Part shown: positions 28,886-37,005 of the stretch, piece after piece
Layout of the letters: each line of letters opens with the position of its first letter
How positions within the stretch are numbered: position 1 is the stretch's first letter
Assembly (NCBI RefSeq): GCF_009830105.1
Contig: NZ_WURB01000001.1
Span: forward strand, 496,001 to 560,000
DNA from: Microvirga makkahensis
GTDB taxonomy: Bacteria > Pseudomonadota > Alphaproteobacteria > Rhizobiales > Beijerinckiaceae
DNA length: 64,000 nt
Direction of reading: 5' to 3'
The notes under the pieces: model-generated
Databases searched by the model: none
What the model saw: only the letters and a program-made list of their open reading frames with translations
Told to the model about the DNA's origin: nothing
Made by a program: the position numbers and the translations under genes

Positions 28886-29080
28886 TATGATTTCGTAAAT
28901 TCGAACAATATTTGCAAAGAGCTTCTCGAATACACAGAAGCACCCGAGATTCTTGCCACGTCATGCCCGAATCAGCGCATGAATCACAGTCTTAGATTTT
29001 GCCCCTGCTCACAATGCGCCTTCAGGACCTGTCCACAACAGGAGGGATGCGCCAGAAGCAGGGGGCACTACCCCCAACGG

Positions 29081-29362
29081 CTAGGAGGCAGAGGAACCGG
29101 CCGGACCGCCGGATTGGGCGAGCTTTTCCTCCAGGACCTTCAGGCGGGACTCCAGTCGCTCGTTCTCGGCCCGGGTGGCCAGCACCATCTCGCGCAGCAC
29201 CTCCACCTCCTCGCGGGTGGCGACGTCCATATCCTTGATCAGGCGCTCGAACTGGCTGCGGACCACGGTTTCGACCTCGCGCCTGACGCCCTGCGCGGCG
29301 CCCGCGGCATCAGTGGCCAAGCGGGCGATTTCATCGAAGATCCGGTTGGAGGATTGGGTCAT
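29081..29362 (-). CDS. UbiK/BMFP accessory factor of ubiquinone biosynthesis
   Basis: A 93-residue protein mostly made of two helices: IFDEIARLATDAAGAAQGVRREVETVVR, then a coiled coil with VEVLREMVLATRAENERLESRLKVLEEKL. This is the BMFP (membrane fusogenic/UbiK) family; UbiK aids aerobic ubiquinone synthesis in Enterobacteria. The family motif FERLIKDMDVATREEVEVLREM is intact. It is divergent from lgt, an arrangement seen in many Rhizobiales. The start at 29362 matches the family length. Confidence 0.88.
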   Translation of the reverse strand: MTQSSNRIFDEIARLATDAAGAAQGVRREVETVVRSQFERLIKDMDVATREEVEVLREMVLATRAENERLESRLKVLEEKLAQSGGPAGSSAS

Positions 29363-29499
29363 GATCGAGGGTCCACACCATTGACGGGGGCATTTAAGCC
29401 CAGGAAAGCCAGATGTGGGCGTATTCGCCCGAATCTGCAACAGGGTTGACGATCCGTCCCCACCCGGTCCAATGGCACAGCGTTCACCGAAGGGCCGTC

Positions 29500-30357
29500 A
29501 TGCCGCTGTCATTTCCCATCCTCGATCCCGTCGCCTTCTCGATCGGCCCCTTTGCGGTCCGCTGGTATGCGCTCGCCTATGTGGCGGGCCTTCTGGGCGG
29601 CTGGTTCTATGCCAAGCGCCTCGCGGCCAAGGCGGAACTCTGGGGACAGCTCCGCCAGCCGAAGCCCACGGACATCGACGACCTCATCGTCTGGGTCGCG
29701 CTCGGCGTCGTCCTCGGCGGGCGCACGGGCTATGTGCTGTTCTACAATCTCGAGGCCTATCTCCGGAACCCGCTCGAAGCGCTTGCCGTGTGGCGTGGCG
29801 GCATGTCGTTCCATGGCGGCTTCCTGGGCGCGGTACTGGCCCTCGTCCTCTTCGCCCGCTCGCGCGGGCTCAACGCGCTCGCCCTGCTCGACATGGCGGC
29901 CGTGGTGACCCCCATCGGCCTGTTCTTCGGGCGCATCGCCAACTTCATCAACGGCGAATTATGGGGCCGCCCCGCCCCGGACTTGCCCTTTGCGGTCGTG
30001 TTCCCCCACGCGGGGCCGGAGCCCCGGCACCCGAGCCAGCTCTATGAGGCTTTCGGCGAGGGCCTCCTGCTGTTCGTCGTCATGGGGATCGCCGCCCGCG
30101 CCTTCGGCTTCAGGCGTCCGGGCCTTCTCGGCGGCATTTTCGTGCTGGGTTACGCGACGGCCCGCATCGCGTCCGAGTTCTTCCGCGAGCCCGACGCGCA
30201 GCTCGGCTTCCTCTTCGGCTCGTCCGTGCAGGGCCTGGGAGGTGGCATCACCATGGGCATGCTGCTCTCGGTCCCCATGGCGATCGTGGGCATCGTCTTC
30301 ATCGTCATGGCCCTGCGGGGCTACACCAGGCCCACGAAGACCGTCGAGGCTGCATGA
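29500..30357 (+). CDS. lgt: prolipoprotein diacylglyceryl transferase
   Basis: An inner-membrane enzyme that moves diacylglycerol from phosphatidylglycerol onto the lipobox cysteine of prolipoproteins. It has 285 residues and about seven transmembrane helices. Family motifs: GGRTGYVLFYN (near 75), SFHGGFLGAVLAL (near 105), and the Lgt signature FGRIANFINGELWGRP (near 145), with HPSQLYEA further on. The start at 29500 is favoured over an ATG at 29413. It overlaps midA by four bases, so the two are coupled. Confidence 0.95.
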   Translation: MPLSFPILDPVAFSIGPFAVRWYALAYVAGLLGGWFYAKRLAAKAELWGQLRQPKPTDIDDLIVWVALGVVLGGRTGYVLFYNLEAYLRNPLEALAVWRGGMSFHGGFLGAVLALVLFARSRGLNALALLDMAAVVTPIGLFFGRIANFINGELWGRPAPDLPFAVVFPHAGPEPRHPSQLYEAFGEGLLLFVVMGIAARAFGFRRPGLLGGIFVLGYATARIASEFFREPDAQLGFLFGSSVQGLGGGITMGMLLSVPMAIVGIVFIVMALRGYTRPTKTVEAA

Positions 30358-31430
30358 AATCTCTCGGCGAGCATGTACGCGAACTCATCGCCCTCGAGGG
30401 GCCGATCACGGTCGAGCGCTACATGAGCCTTTGCCTGAGGCACTACTACGCCACCCGCGATCCGCTGGGCGCAGGCGGCGACTTCACCACGGCGCCCGAG
30501 ATCAGTCAGATGTTCGGGGAGCTGATCGGCCTGTGGGTGTTGGAGGTCTGGAACGCCATGGGCCGCCCTCATCCGGTTCATCTCGTGGAGATGGGGCCGG
30601 GACGCGGCACCCTGATGGCGGATCTCCTGCGCGCCACGAAGCTGCTGCCGGATTTCCAGACCGCCGCGCAGGTTCATCTGGTGGAAACGAGCCCTGTCCT
30701 GCAGCGGCGGCAGCAGGCGGCGCTCGCATCCTCCGCGCTTGCCATCCATTGGCACGAGGGGCTGGAGGATGTGCCTGAAGGCCCGACGCTTCTCATCGCC
30801 AACGAGTTCTTCGACGCGCTGCCCGTGCGCCAGTTCATCGCGACGGAACGGGGCTGGTGCGAGCGCCTCGTAGGCCTCGACGGCGAGCGCCTGATTTTCG
30901 GCCTGCGCGCCGAAGCCGAGGAGCCTCTCGGCAAGCCGTTGCGGATTGGCGACGTGCTCGAATGGCCCTCCCTGTCCATCGACATCATGCGGGAACTCTC
31001 CCGCAGGCTCGCGCGGGACGGGGGCGCCGCCCTCATCGTCGATTACGGCTATTGGGGGCCCGCCTTCGGGGACACGCTGCAGGCCCTCAAGCAGCACGCC
31101 CATGTCGATCCGCTGGCCGAACCGGGCGAAGCGGACGTGACGGCCCATGTGGATTTTCACCGCCTGGCGCAGGCCGCCTCGGCACAGGATCTACGAGCCC
31201 ACGGTCTCGGCACGCAGCGCGATTTCCTCCTGGCCCTCGGGATCGAGGCCCGCGCCTCCTCCCTCAGGAAGCGTGCGACGCCCGCCCAGTCCGCCGATAT
31301 CGACGCCGCACTCGCGCGCCTGACGGAGCGCGGGGACACGGGCATGGGAGACCTCTTTAAGGTATTGGCCGTTACCCATAAGGGTCTCGAAGCCGTTCCC
31401 GGATTGCCGCCTCTTTCCTTTTCCCCTTGA
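30354..31430 (+). CDS. SAM-dependent methyltransferase, MidA/NDUFAF7 family
   Basis: A 358-residue protein of the DUF185/MidA family. Its mitochondrial relative NDUFAF7 methylates an arginine of a complex I subunit during assembly. Visible: YYATRDPLGAGGDFTTAPEISQMFGELIG (near 29-55), the SAM-binding glycine loop EMGPGRGTLMADLL, NEFFDALPVRQFI, and IVDYGYWGPAFGDTLQA. Lengths agree with the family. It sits between lgt and pgeF in one likely operon. No complex I genes are in the window. Confidence 0.9.
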   Translation: MKSLGEHVRELIALEGPITVERYMSLCLRHYYATRDPLGAGGDFTTAPEISQMFGELIGLWVLEVWNAMGRPHPVHLVEMGPGRGTLMADLLRATKLLPDFQTAAQVHLVETSPVLQRRQQAALASSALAIHWHEGLEDVPEGPTLLIANEFFDALPVRQFIATERGWCERLVGLDGERLIFGLRAEAEEPLGKPLRIGDVLEWPSLSIDIMRELSRRLARDGGAALIVDYGYWGPAFGDTLQALKQHAHVDPLAEPGEADVTAHVDFHRLAQAASAQDLRAHGLGTQRDFLLALGIEARASSLRKRATPAQSADIDAALARLTERGDTGMGDLFKVLAVTHKGLEAVPGLPPLSFSP

Positions 31431-31442
31431 AGTTCGAGCCGC

Positions 31443-32210
31443 ATGTTCATCCAAGCCCCCGCTCTGTCCTCGCTGCCTGCGATCCGCCACGCCTTCTTCA
31501 CCCGTCAGGGCGGCGTGTCGGAGGGCATATACGCCTCTCTCAACGGGGGCGTCGGCTCCTCCGACGAACCGGAGCGGGTGCAGGAGAACCGCCGCCGAAT
31601 GGCGGAGACCCTGAATGTCGCGCCGGATGCGTTGATCAGCGTCTATCAGGTGCACTCGCCGGATGCGGTTCTCGTGGAAGGCCCCTGGGGGCCCGAGCGC
31701 CCGAAGGCCGACGCCATGGTCACGAGGGTGCCGGGCCTGGCTCTGGCCATCACCACGGCGGATTGCGGCCCTGTGCTCTTCGCGGATCCCCGAAGCGGCG
31801 TCATCGGTGCGGCCCATGCCGGCTGGCGCGGGGCGGTGACGGGTGTTCTCGAATCCACCCTCCAGGCCATGGAGCGCCTCGGCGCGGAGCGCAGCCGGAT
31901 CGTCGCGGTGCTGGGCCCGACCATCAGCCATGCGGCCTACGAGGTCGGCCCCGAATTCGTCCAGCGCTTCGCCGAGGAGGCGCCCGGGCACGAGCGCTTC
32001 TTCCGGCCCGGCGAAACGCCGGGCCATGCCATGTTCGATCTTCCCGGCTTCATCGGTGCGCGCCTGGAGGCGGCGGGGATCGGCAGCTTCACCGATCTGG
32101 GCCTGTGCACCTATTCCGACGAGGAGCGGTTCTTCAGCTATCGCCGCACGACCCATCGCCGGGAGCCCGATTACGGCCGCCTGATCTCGGCGATTGCGCT
32201 CACTCCCTGA
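31443..32210 (+). CDS. pgeF: peptidoglycan editing factor (laccase-domain protein)
   Basis: A 255-residue protein of the YfiH/PgeF laccase-domain family, once annotated as polyphenol oxidase. It removes wrongly incorporated L-Ser-type residues from peptidoglycan precursors. The motif set is complete: RHAFFTRQGGVSEGIYASLN near residue 17, VHSPDAV, ITTADCGPVLFADP, AAHAGWRGAVTGVLEST (zinc His) and a C-terminal DLGLCTYSDEERFFSYRR. It starts 12 bases after midA and overlaps the convergent SDR gene by 11 bases at their ends. Confidence 0.9.
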   Translation: MFIQAPALSSLPAIRHAFFTRQGGVSEGIYASLNGGVGSSDEPERVQENRRRMAETLNVAPDALISVYQVHSPDAVLVEGPWGPERPKADAMVTRVPGLALAITTADCGPVLFADPRSGVIGAAHAGWRGAVTGVLESTLQAMERLGAERSRIVAVLGPTISHAAYEVGPEFVQRFAEEAPGHERFFRPGETPGHAMFDLPGFIGARLEAAGIGSFTDLGLCTYSDEERFFSYRRTTHRREPDYGRLISAIALTP

Positions 32211-32958
32211 TGCCCGCCACGTCCGGCGTCTCCCAGGCGAGATGCTGGCCGCCGTCGACGGCGATCATCTGACCGGTGACGCTGCGCGCGCCCGCAAGAT
32301 AGACTACCGCCTCCGCAATCTCGTCCGGCGTGCCGCCGTGTCCGAGCAGCACCGCGCGGGCCTGCTTGTCGAAATCCTCGTCGCCCTGACGCTCGTTCGC
32401 CAATGTGGGCCCTGGACCGATGGCGTTCACGCGGATGCGCGGCGCGAGCGCCTGGGCCATGGTCCGCGTCGCCGTGAACAGGGCCGCTTTCGTCAGCGTA
32501 TACGAGAAGAATTGCGGCGTGGGCTTCCAGACCCGCTGGTCGACAATGTTGACAATGGCGCCCTCGCGGTCGGGCGGCAGCTGGCGCGCGAAGTCCCGCG
32601 CGAGAAAGGCGGGCGCGCGAAGGTTCACGGCGAAGTGCCTGTCCCAGCGGTCCGGAGAGAGGGTCTCGACCTCGTCCGGCTCGAATTCCGATGCGTTGTT
32701 GACGAGCAGCGTCAACGGATGCCCGAGCGCCGCAACCGCATCGTCCACCAGGCGGTCGACCGCGGAAACCTCGGCGAGATCGCCCCGCACCACCGCTGCG
32801 CGGCCACCCTCCGCCTCGATCTGGGACGCCATCTCCTCCGCCACATCCGTGGACCGGCGGCAATGAATCGCGACCCCGTAACCCTCCCGTGCGAGGCGCT
32901 CGACGATGCTTCGTCCGATTCTCTTCGCCCCCCCGGTGACGAGCGCAACCTTAATCAT
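32200..32958 (-). CDS. SDR family oxidoreductase, pteridine-reductase-like
   Basis: A 252-residue short-chain dehydrogenase. The nucleotide motif is TGGAKRIG (TGxxxRxG, as in pteridine/dihydromonapterin reductases, in place of TGxxxGIG) at residues 8-15, followed by NNASEF and the catalytic YTLTK (Y-x-x-x-K) with upstream Asp/Val. The C-terminus GPTLAN-VTGQMIAVDGGQHL closes the SDR fold. FolM-like dihydrofolate or pterin reduction is the best guess from the TGxxxRxG motif. The start at 32958 skips a long upstream frame that overlaps the outer-membrane gene. Confidence 0.85.
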   Translation of the reverse strand: MIKVALVTGGAKRIGRSIVERLAREGYGVAIHCRRSTDVAEEMASQIEAEGGRAAVVRGDLAEVSAVDRLVDDAVAALGHPLTLLVNNASEFEPDEVETLSPDRWDRHFAVNLRAPAFLARDFARQLPPDREGAIVNIVDQRVWKPTPQFFSYTLTKAALFTATRTMAQALAPRIRVNAIGPGPTLANERQGDEDFDKQARAVLLGHGGTPDEIAEAVVYLAGARSVTGQMIAVDGGQHLAWETPDVAGIRE

Positions 32959-33189
32959 TTTTAACCTCTTGAAACGATAGCACGTGGCGCTCCTTGGCAG
33001 CTTCGCCAAGAAAAAGACATTTTTCGTCCATGCCCGCGAACTTACGGCCGAGTTTTGCGTTGTGGAGTCCAGCGAGGCCATAAGGGGAAATCCAAAACAC
33101 AACGCCACATTGCCGCCACAGTGCCTTTGGGGTGTTGTGGTTGTCATGTCACAGCCCTCGTCCGGTTGTCGCTCTATAAACGGATAGTG

Positions 33190-33226
33190 CTCCGCTCGAA
33201 CCAAGCGACCCTTGGCTTGCGCGGAG
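33190..33226 (+). promoter_or_regulatory. 5' UTR hairpin of the outer-membrane protein mRNA
   Basis: CTCCGC (33190-33195) pairs with GCGGAG (33221-33226), and inside it CCAAG pairs with CTTGG around CGACC. TATAAA at 33175-33180 would put the transcript start almost at the stem, so the 5' end of the mRNA would be folded. No good -35 was found. Confidence 0.5.
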
Positions 33227-33253
33227 TATGACATCGATAAGGAAAGAGAAACC

Positions 33254-33907
33254 ATGAAGAAGATTCTTCTCGCCAGCGTCGCCTTGTTCGGCTTCGCCGG
33301 TGCTGCTTCGGCTGCGGACCTGCCCATGCGCGCCGCTCCTCCGGCTCCGATCGTGGCGGCTGCCCCGATCTTCACCTGGACCGGCTTCTACGTCGGTGTG
33401 AACGCCGGTTACGGCTGGAACGACGATGCCGAAGACATCGTGTTCGATCCCACCACGACCATCGTTGGCGACAGCGATGAGGACGGCGGCTTCATCGGCG
33501 GCGCCCAGATCGGCTACAACTACCAGATCGGCTCCTTCGTGGTCGGTCTCGAAGGCGACATCCAGTACGCAGACTTCGGCTCCGTGACCTATGCTTTCCC
33601 GACGGGCACCGTCACGCTCGATTCCGAGGACTGGTTCGGCACCGCCCGCGCTCGCGCCGGTGTGGCCTTCGACCGCGCCCTCATCTACGCCACCGGCGGT
33701 TTCGCCTTCACCGACAACCGCAGCGGCTGGACCCTCGGCGGCGGCCTCGAGTACGCCTTCACGAACAACCTCTCGGCCAAGATCGAAGGTCTGTACGTGA
33801 ACCTCGACGAGGACGATTTCGATTTCGATGGTGTGACCTACAGCACCGGCGAAAGCGACTTCGGCGTTGTTCGCGCTGGTCTGAACTTCCGCTTCGGCAC
33901 CTACTAA
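33254..33907 (+). CDS. outer-membrane beta-barrel protein (Omp25/RopB-like)
   Basis: A 217-residue porin-like protein of the alphaproteobacterial 8-strand barrel group. The signal peptide ends near residue 21 (AASAAD). The mature part opens with FTWTGFYVGVNAGYGW, contains SFVVGLEGDIQYADFG and WFGTARARAGVAFDRALIYATGGFAFT, and ends in an aromatic-terminal strand GVVRAGLNFRFGTY, as outer-membrane proteins do. It is probably abundant: it has a strong ribosome-binding site (GGAAAGAGAA), its own terminator and a folded mRNA leader. Confidence 0.92.
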   Translation: MKKILLASVALFGFAGAASAADLPMRAAPPAPIVAAAPIFTWTGFYVGVNAGYGWNDDAEDIVFDPTTTIVGDSDEDGGFIGGAQIGYNYQIGSFVVGLEGDIQYADFGSVTYAFPTGTVTLDSEDWFGTARARAGVAFDRALIYATGGFAFTDNRSGWTLGGGLEYAFTNNLSAKIEGLYVNLDEDDFDFDGVTYSTGESDFGVVRAGLNFRFGTY

Positions 33908-33930
33908 GATCCGTCGCAGCCGCGACAGAG

Positions 33931-33958
33931 AAGGCCCGGGAAAACCCGGGCCTTTTTT
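33931..33958 (+). terminator. terminator after the outer-membrane protein gene
   Basis: An 8-bp perfect stem GGCCCGGG/CCCGGGCC, loop AAAA, and six T. It lies 25 bases past the stop codon. Confidence 0.92.
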
Positions 33959-33966
33959 CGTGTGTC

Positions 33967-34572
33967 TTACGGAGCCACTCTCGTCTGGGCATAGGCCGGG
34001 ACACGCGCCTCGAAATCGGCGAGCCAAGCCACGAGCTTCGGATGCGTCTCGCGCCAGCGGCCTGTGAACCGCAGGTCGAGATAGCCGAGCATGCAGGCCA
34101 GAGCGACATGGCCGATATGCAGATCGGCGGAGGGCGTCGACAGATGCGCCTCCGCATAGGCCAGCCCGCGCTCCACCTTGCCCACCTGATGATCCACCCA
34201 TTTGGGCTCATGCCTGTCCTGCGGGCGGAAGCGGCCCTCGTAGACCTGCAGCAGCGCTGCATCCAGGATGCCGTCGGCGAGCGCCTGCTCGCGCAGGGCC
34301 GCGAAGCGAGCCTCCCCCGCCGGGATCATGCGTCCGCCGCCTGCCAGGAAATCGAGATATTCCACGATCACGCGCGAGTCGTAGAGCGTCTCGCCGTTCT
34401 CCAGAACCAGCGTGGGAATCTTCCCGAGCGGATTCTGCTGCCGGAGGTCGTCCTCCGGGTTCAACGTGTCCGCATCGACGATCTGGATGCGATCCGTGAG
34501 ACCAAGAAGAGAGGCGGCGATCTTGACCTTGCGCCCGAAGGGCGATGCGGGAGAGGAACGAAGAACGAGCAT
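33967..34572 (-). CDS. glutathione S-transferase family protein
   Basis: A 201-residue GST-fold protein. N-terminal thioredoxin-like domain (residues 1-77): SSPASPFGRKVKIAASLLGL carries the site serine, NPLGKIPTLVLENGETLYDSRVIVEYLD gives the cis-Pro and the glutathione-binding D-S pair. The helical C-terminal domain has HIGHVALACMLGYLDLR, the N-capping motif. The class cannot be told. The start at 34572 matches the fold; further upstream frame is open. It is convergent with the outer-membrane gene. Confidence 0.9.
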   Translation of the reverse strand: MLVLRSSPASPFGRKVKIAASLLGLTDRIQIVDADTLNPEDDLRQQNPLGKIPTLVLENGETLYDSRVIVEYLDFLAGGGRMIPAGEARFAALREQALADGILDAALLQVYEGRFRPQDRHEPKWVDHQVGKVERGLAYAEAHLSTPSADLHIGHVALACMLGYLDLRFTGRWRETHPKLVAWLADFEARVPAYAQTRVAP

Positions 34573-34644
34573 GGATTGGGTCCTGTGGAAGGTGCCTGAA
34601 ACGGCTGCCTTCATGCCCCCTCCCGGGCGGAGCCGCAATCCGCC

Positions 34645-35493
34645 TTAGGCAGGAGGACCGAAAGCCTCACAGCGATATGCGCCGTAACCGCCGCGGGAGA
34701 GGCGCTCCGCGAGCGCAGGCAGGAGGATCTCCGCCTCGCCCCTCAGCGGCCAGGGGGGATTGAGCACGAAGAGCCCGCTGCCGTTCAGGCGCGACGGGTC
34801 CCGGGGATCGTCCACGTAGAGTTCGAGGCGCAGCCCGGGGCGCGGACTCTCGGCATGCAGCCTCTTCGCCACCGCATCGACCGGCGCCACATCCTTGATC
34901 GGGTACCAGCCGGCATAGACGCCGGTCGGCCACTTCCTGAGCGCTGCCAAAAGCTCCGTGCCCATCCGCTCCAGTTCCCCCGTCTTCTCATAGGGCGGAT
35001 CGATCAGCACGAGCCCACGCTTCTCCTTGGGAGGAACGAGCGCGTGAAGGGCGGTCCACCCGTCGAGGTGCATCACCTTGAGGTTCGACACCGCATTGAA
35101 TGCCTCGCTCAGCACGGCGTGGTCGGCAGGATGCAGTTCGACGAACACGCCGCGATCCTGGCGCCGCAGCAACTCGCGCACGATGCCAGGAGAGCCGGGA
35201 TAGATGGTCTCTCCGTGCCGGGCACGCACATCGGCCATCACTTTGCGATAAGGGGCGAGAATCTCCTCGACCTCTGCCGAGAAGGGCTCATCGAGGCGCC
35301 CGACGCCCTCGACCCATTCGCCCGTCCGCTCGGCCTCGTCGGCGGTCAGGTCGTAGAGACCGATTCCGGCATGGGTGTCGATGGCGCGGAGCGGCGTCTC
35401 CTTGCGCTGTAGATAAACGAGGATCCGCACCAGAAGAGCGTGTTTCATGACATCGGCGAAATTGCCGGCGTGAAAGGCATGACGGTAGTTCAT
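34645..35493 (-). CDS. rlmJ: 23S rRNA (adenine(2030)-N(6))-methyltransferase
   Basis: A 282-residue SAM-dependent methyltransferase modifying A2030 in 23S rRNA. The N-terminus YRHAFHAGNFADVMKHALLVRIL (from residue 3) is the RlmJ signature, DTHAGIGLYDL is the SAM loop, and the N6-adenine methylase catalytic motif is IDPPYEKTGE. Ends PPWPLRGEAEILLPALAERL. Length and motifs are standard. It is the only gene in its unit; a cluster of dispersed repeats sits upstream. Confidence 0.93.
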   Translation of the reverse strand: MNYRHAFHAGNFADVMKHALLVRILVYLQRKETPLRAIDTHAGIGLYDLTADEAERTGEWVEGVGRLDEPFSAEVEEILAPYRKVMADVRARHGETIYPGSPGIVRELLRRQDRGVFVELHPADHAVLSEAFNAVSNLKVMHLDGWTALHALVPPKEKRGLVLIDPPYEKTGELERMGTELLAALRKWPTGVYAGWYPIKDVAPVDAVAKRLHAESPRPGLRLELYVDDPRDPSRLNGSGLFVLNPPWPLRGEAEILLPALAERLSRGGYGAYRCEAFGPPA

Positions 35494-35568
35494 GCATCGA
35501 ATCCTAGAACAAGGGACCAAAAAGTGGACCCGTTTCGGGGGCCGTTGCTCCACTTCCGGAACGGCGCA
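35493..35568. repeat. family 2 intergenic repeat, copy 3
   Basis: AAAGTGGA and TCCACTT face each other across about 30 bases, and GCATCG with CGCATCG-type ends enclose them, as in copy 1. It begins next to the rlmJ start codon. A further GATGCTCTGGAG fragment near 35758 may be part of the family. Confidence 0.5.
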
Positions 35569-35613
35569 TCGGTCGTGAATCAGGGGAGCGGGAGCGGCAT
35601 GGCGTCCTTCTCC

Positions 35614-35720
35614 GTCGTCACCGGCCTCGTGCCGGTGATCCAGATGGATCGGAGCGCCGCGCCTTTCGGGTCGAGATGGCCGGGCCTGATCCCCGGATCA
35701 AGTCCTGGGACGGCCATGAC
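35614..35720. repeat. family 1 intergenic repeat, copy B
   Basis: TCACCGGC/GCCGGTGA (35618-35638) is followed after about 37 bases by ATGGCCG/CGGCCAT (35676-35717), which holds an inner GATCCCCGGATC stretch like the outer arm of copy A. It is inverted relative to copies A, C and E. Confidence 0.75.
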
Positions 35721-35816
35721 GAGGATCGGCGGATCGGAAAGAGATCCCGCCTTTCATCCGATGCTCTGGAGTATCCCCAAATCTGGATCGACACTATCGA
35801 GACTCTTCCCGATGCT

Positions 35817-36473
35817 TCAGCGCAGCGCGGGAACCGCGATCTCGCCGGCCCGGCACCCGTCGCGATCGACCTCGGGGCACCGGCGGAAGCCGCGCAGATC
35901 CTTGTCGAGACAGATCCGGACCTCCTGAAGGATGCGGCGGCGGCAGGACACGGCGATCATGTCGGGTCGAAGCCCCGGGTTGACGCTCATGAAGGCCCGC
36001 TCGATCTCGCTCGGGAGAACCTGCGAGCGGTCATGCAGCGCCTTGAAGCTGTCGGGGATGCGTACCAGGTCCCGGGCCTGCCGAACGGCCTTGAAATAGG
36101 CACTCGGGCTCTCCCCGGAGCAGCTCCCGTGCTTGCGCCATTGATAGCGGGCGAGATTGTCGTCCGGGAAGAGGCCCGACGCCTCCCCGATCGCCGTGCT
36201 CGGGACGAAACGCCCACTCGGCTCGCAGAAGCTGGGATAGCCCTGCTCCAGCTGAGGCCAAAGCCCATGCACGACGAAGCCGAGGCCGCTCCCGCTGCCG
36301 CATTGTCGGCTTTTCCGGCCGCTGGCCTCGCAATAGCCGGGCGACCAGGACAGGGCGAGCACGTAGAAGTCGAAGCGCCCCATCGGGGCTCCTCTCACCT
36401 CACGCGGCTGGGCCGCGCAAGGGAGAGCAAAAAGACAGGCGCCCGCCAGGGCGAGCCACCGTCCAAAGCTCAA
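35817..36473 (-). CDS. ribonuclease T2 family protein
   Basis: A secreted endoribonuclease of the T2 type, about 218 residues with its signal peptide (ALAGACLFALPCAAQP). The active-site segments are present: CAS I FVVHGLWPQ and CAS II YQWRKHGSCSG, both with their catalytic histidines, and several cysteines for disulfides. The likely start is TTG at 36473, which overlaps the stop of the upstream gene (TTGA); the first ATG, at MGRFDF, would remove the signal peptide. RNase T2 is patchy in bacteria; a periplasmic or nutrient-scavenging role is inferred. Confidence 0.85.
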   Translation of the reverse strand: MSFGRWLALAGACLFALPCAAQPREVRGAPMGRFDFYVLALSWSPGYCEASGRKSRQCGSGSGLGFVVHGLWPQLEQGYPSFCEPSGRFVPSTAIGEASGLFPDDNLARYQWRKHGSCSGESPSAYFKAVRQARDLVRIPDSFKALHDRSQVLPSEIERAFMSVNPGLRPDMIAVSCRRRILQEVRICLDKDLRGFRRCPEVDRDGCRAGEIAVPALR

Positions 36474-36922
36474 GGCGCGGCCTGCTTGCAATGAGGGGCG
36501 TAGGCGTAGTGGCGGTCGAAGCCGTCCACGCAGGAATCGGTCCCCCAGCCGATGCCGAGAAAGCCCAGATCCTCCCGGATGGAGAAGTTCACCTTGTGCC
36601 TGTAGCCGTCGGACACGATGGCCGTGCCGGTGCAATAGCGGCGGGGGATGTAATCGAGGCCCCAGGGGCGCCATGCAACCTGCTCGATCCGCTCGAAGCC
36701 CAGGATCTTCAGGTCGGAGTTCCAGAACCGGCGCTCCTTGGTCTCGAATTTCGAGGCGATGTTGCCGAGGACCGCCGGATCGTTGCAGGCCGGCAGGCTG
36801 GCGTCGTACCCTCTCAAGGAAAGCTCGTGGGCCCTCTCCCGCCGCTCAGCCGGGGTTATCTCGCGAGCGAGCACGGGTGCGCTCACCGTCAGGCAAGAGA
36901 TAAGAACCGCCAGCCACTTCAT
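36470..36922 (-). CDS. hypothetical secreted protein (150 aa)
   Basis: No family recognised. The 150-residue product has a signal peptide (residues 1-19, ending VLAREI), a hydrophilic helical part, and a C-terminal half rich in aromatic residues and cysteines (WRPWGLDYIPRRYCTGTAIVSDGYRHKVNFSIREDLGF, then SCVDGFDRHYAYAPHC). The cysteine pattern suggests disulfides in the periplasm. It ends on a four-base overlap with the RNase T2 start, so the two are co-translated and may be exported together. Confidence 0.65.
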   Translation of the reverse strand: MKWLAVLISCLTVSAPVLAREITPAERRERAHELSLRGYDASLPACNDPAVLGNIASKFETKERRFWNSDLKILGFERIEQVAWRPWGLDYIPRRYCTGTAIVSDGYRHKVNFSIREDLGFLGIGWGTDSCVDGFDRHYAYAPHCKQAAP

Positions 36923-37005
36923 TTCCACTGCTCCAAAGGTCGACAGATTGACGTCACATCGACCATGTGGGCGGCGGCCCGGAAGGTCAAGGCTCCGCTT
37001 GCGGT

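Noticed and set aside
32951-32965. TTAA-N6-TTAAC at the SDR start codon as a CtrA site
   Set aside because: The spacing is six, not seven, and it overlaps the start codon of a housekeeping-type gene.
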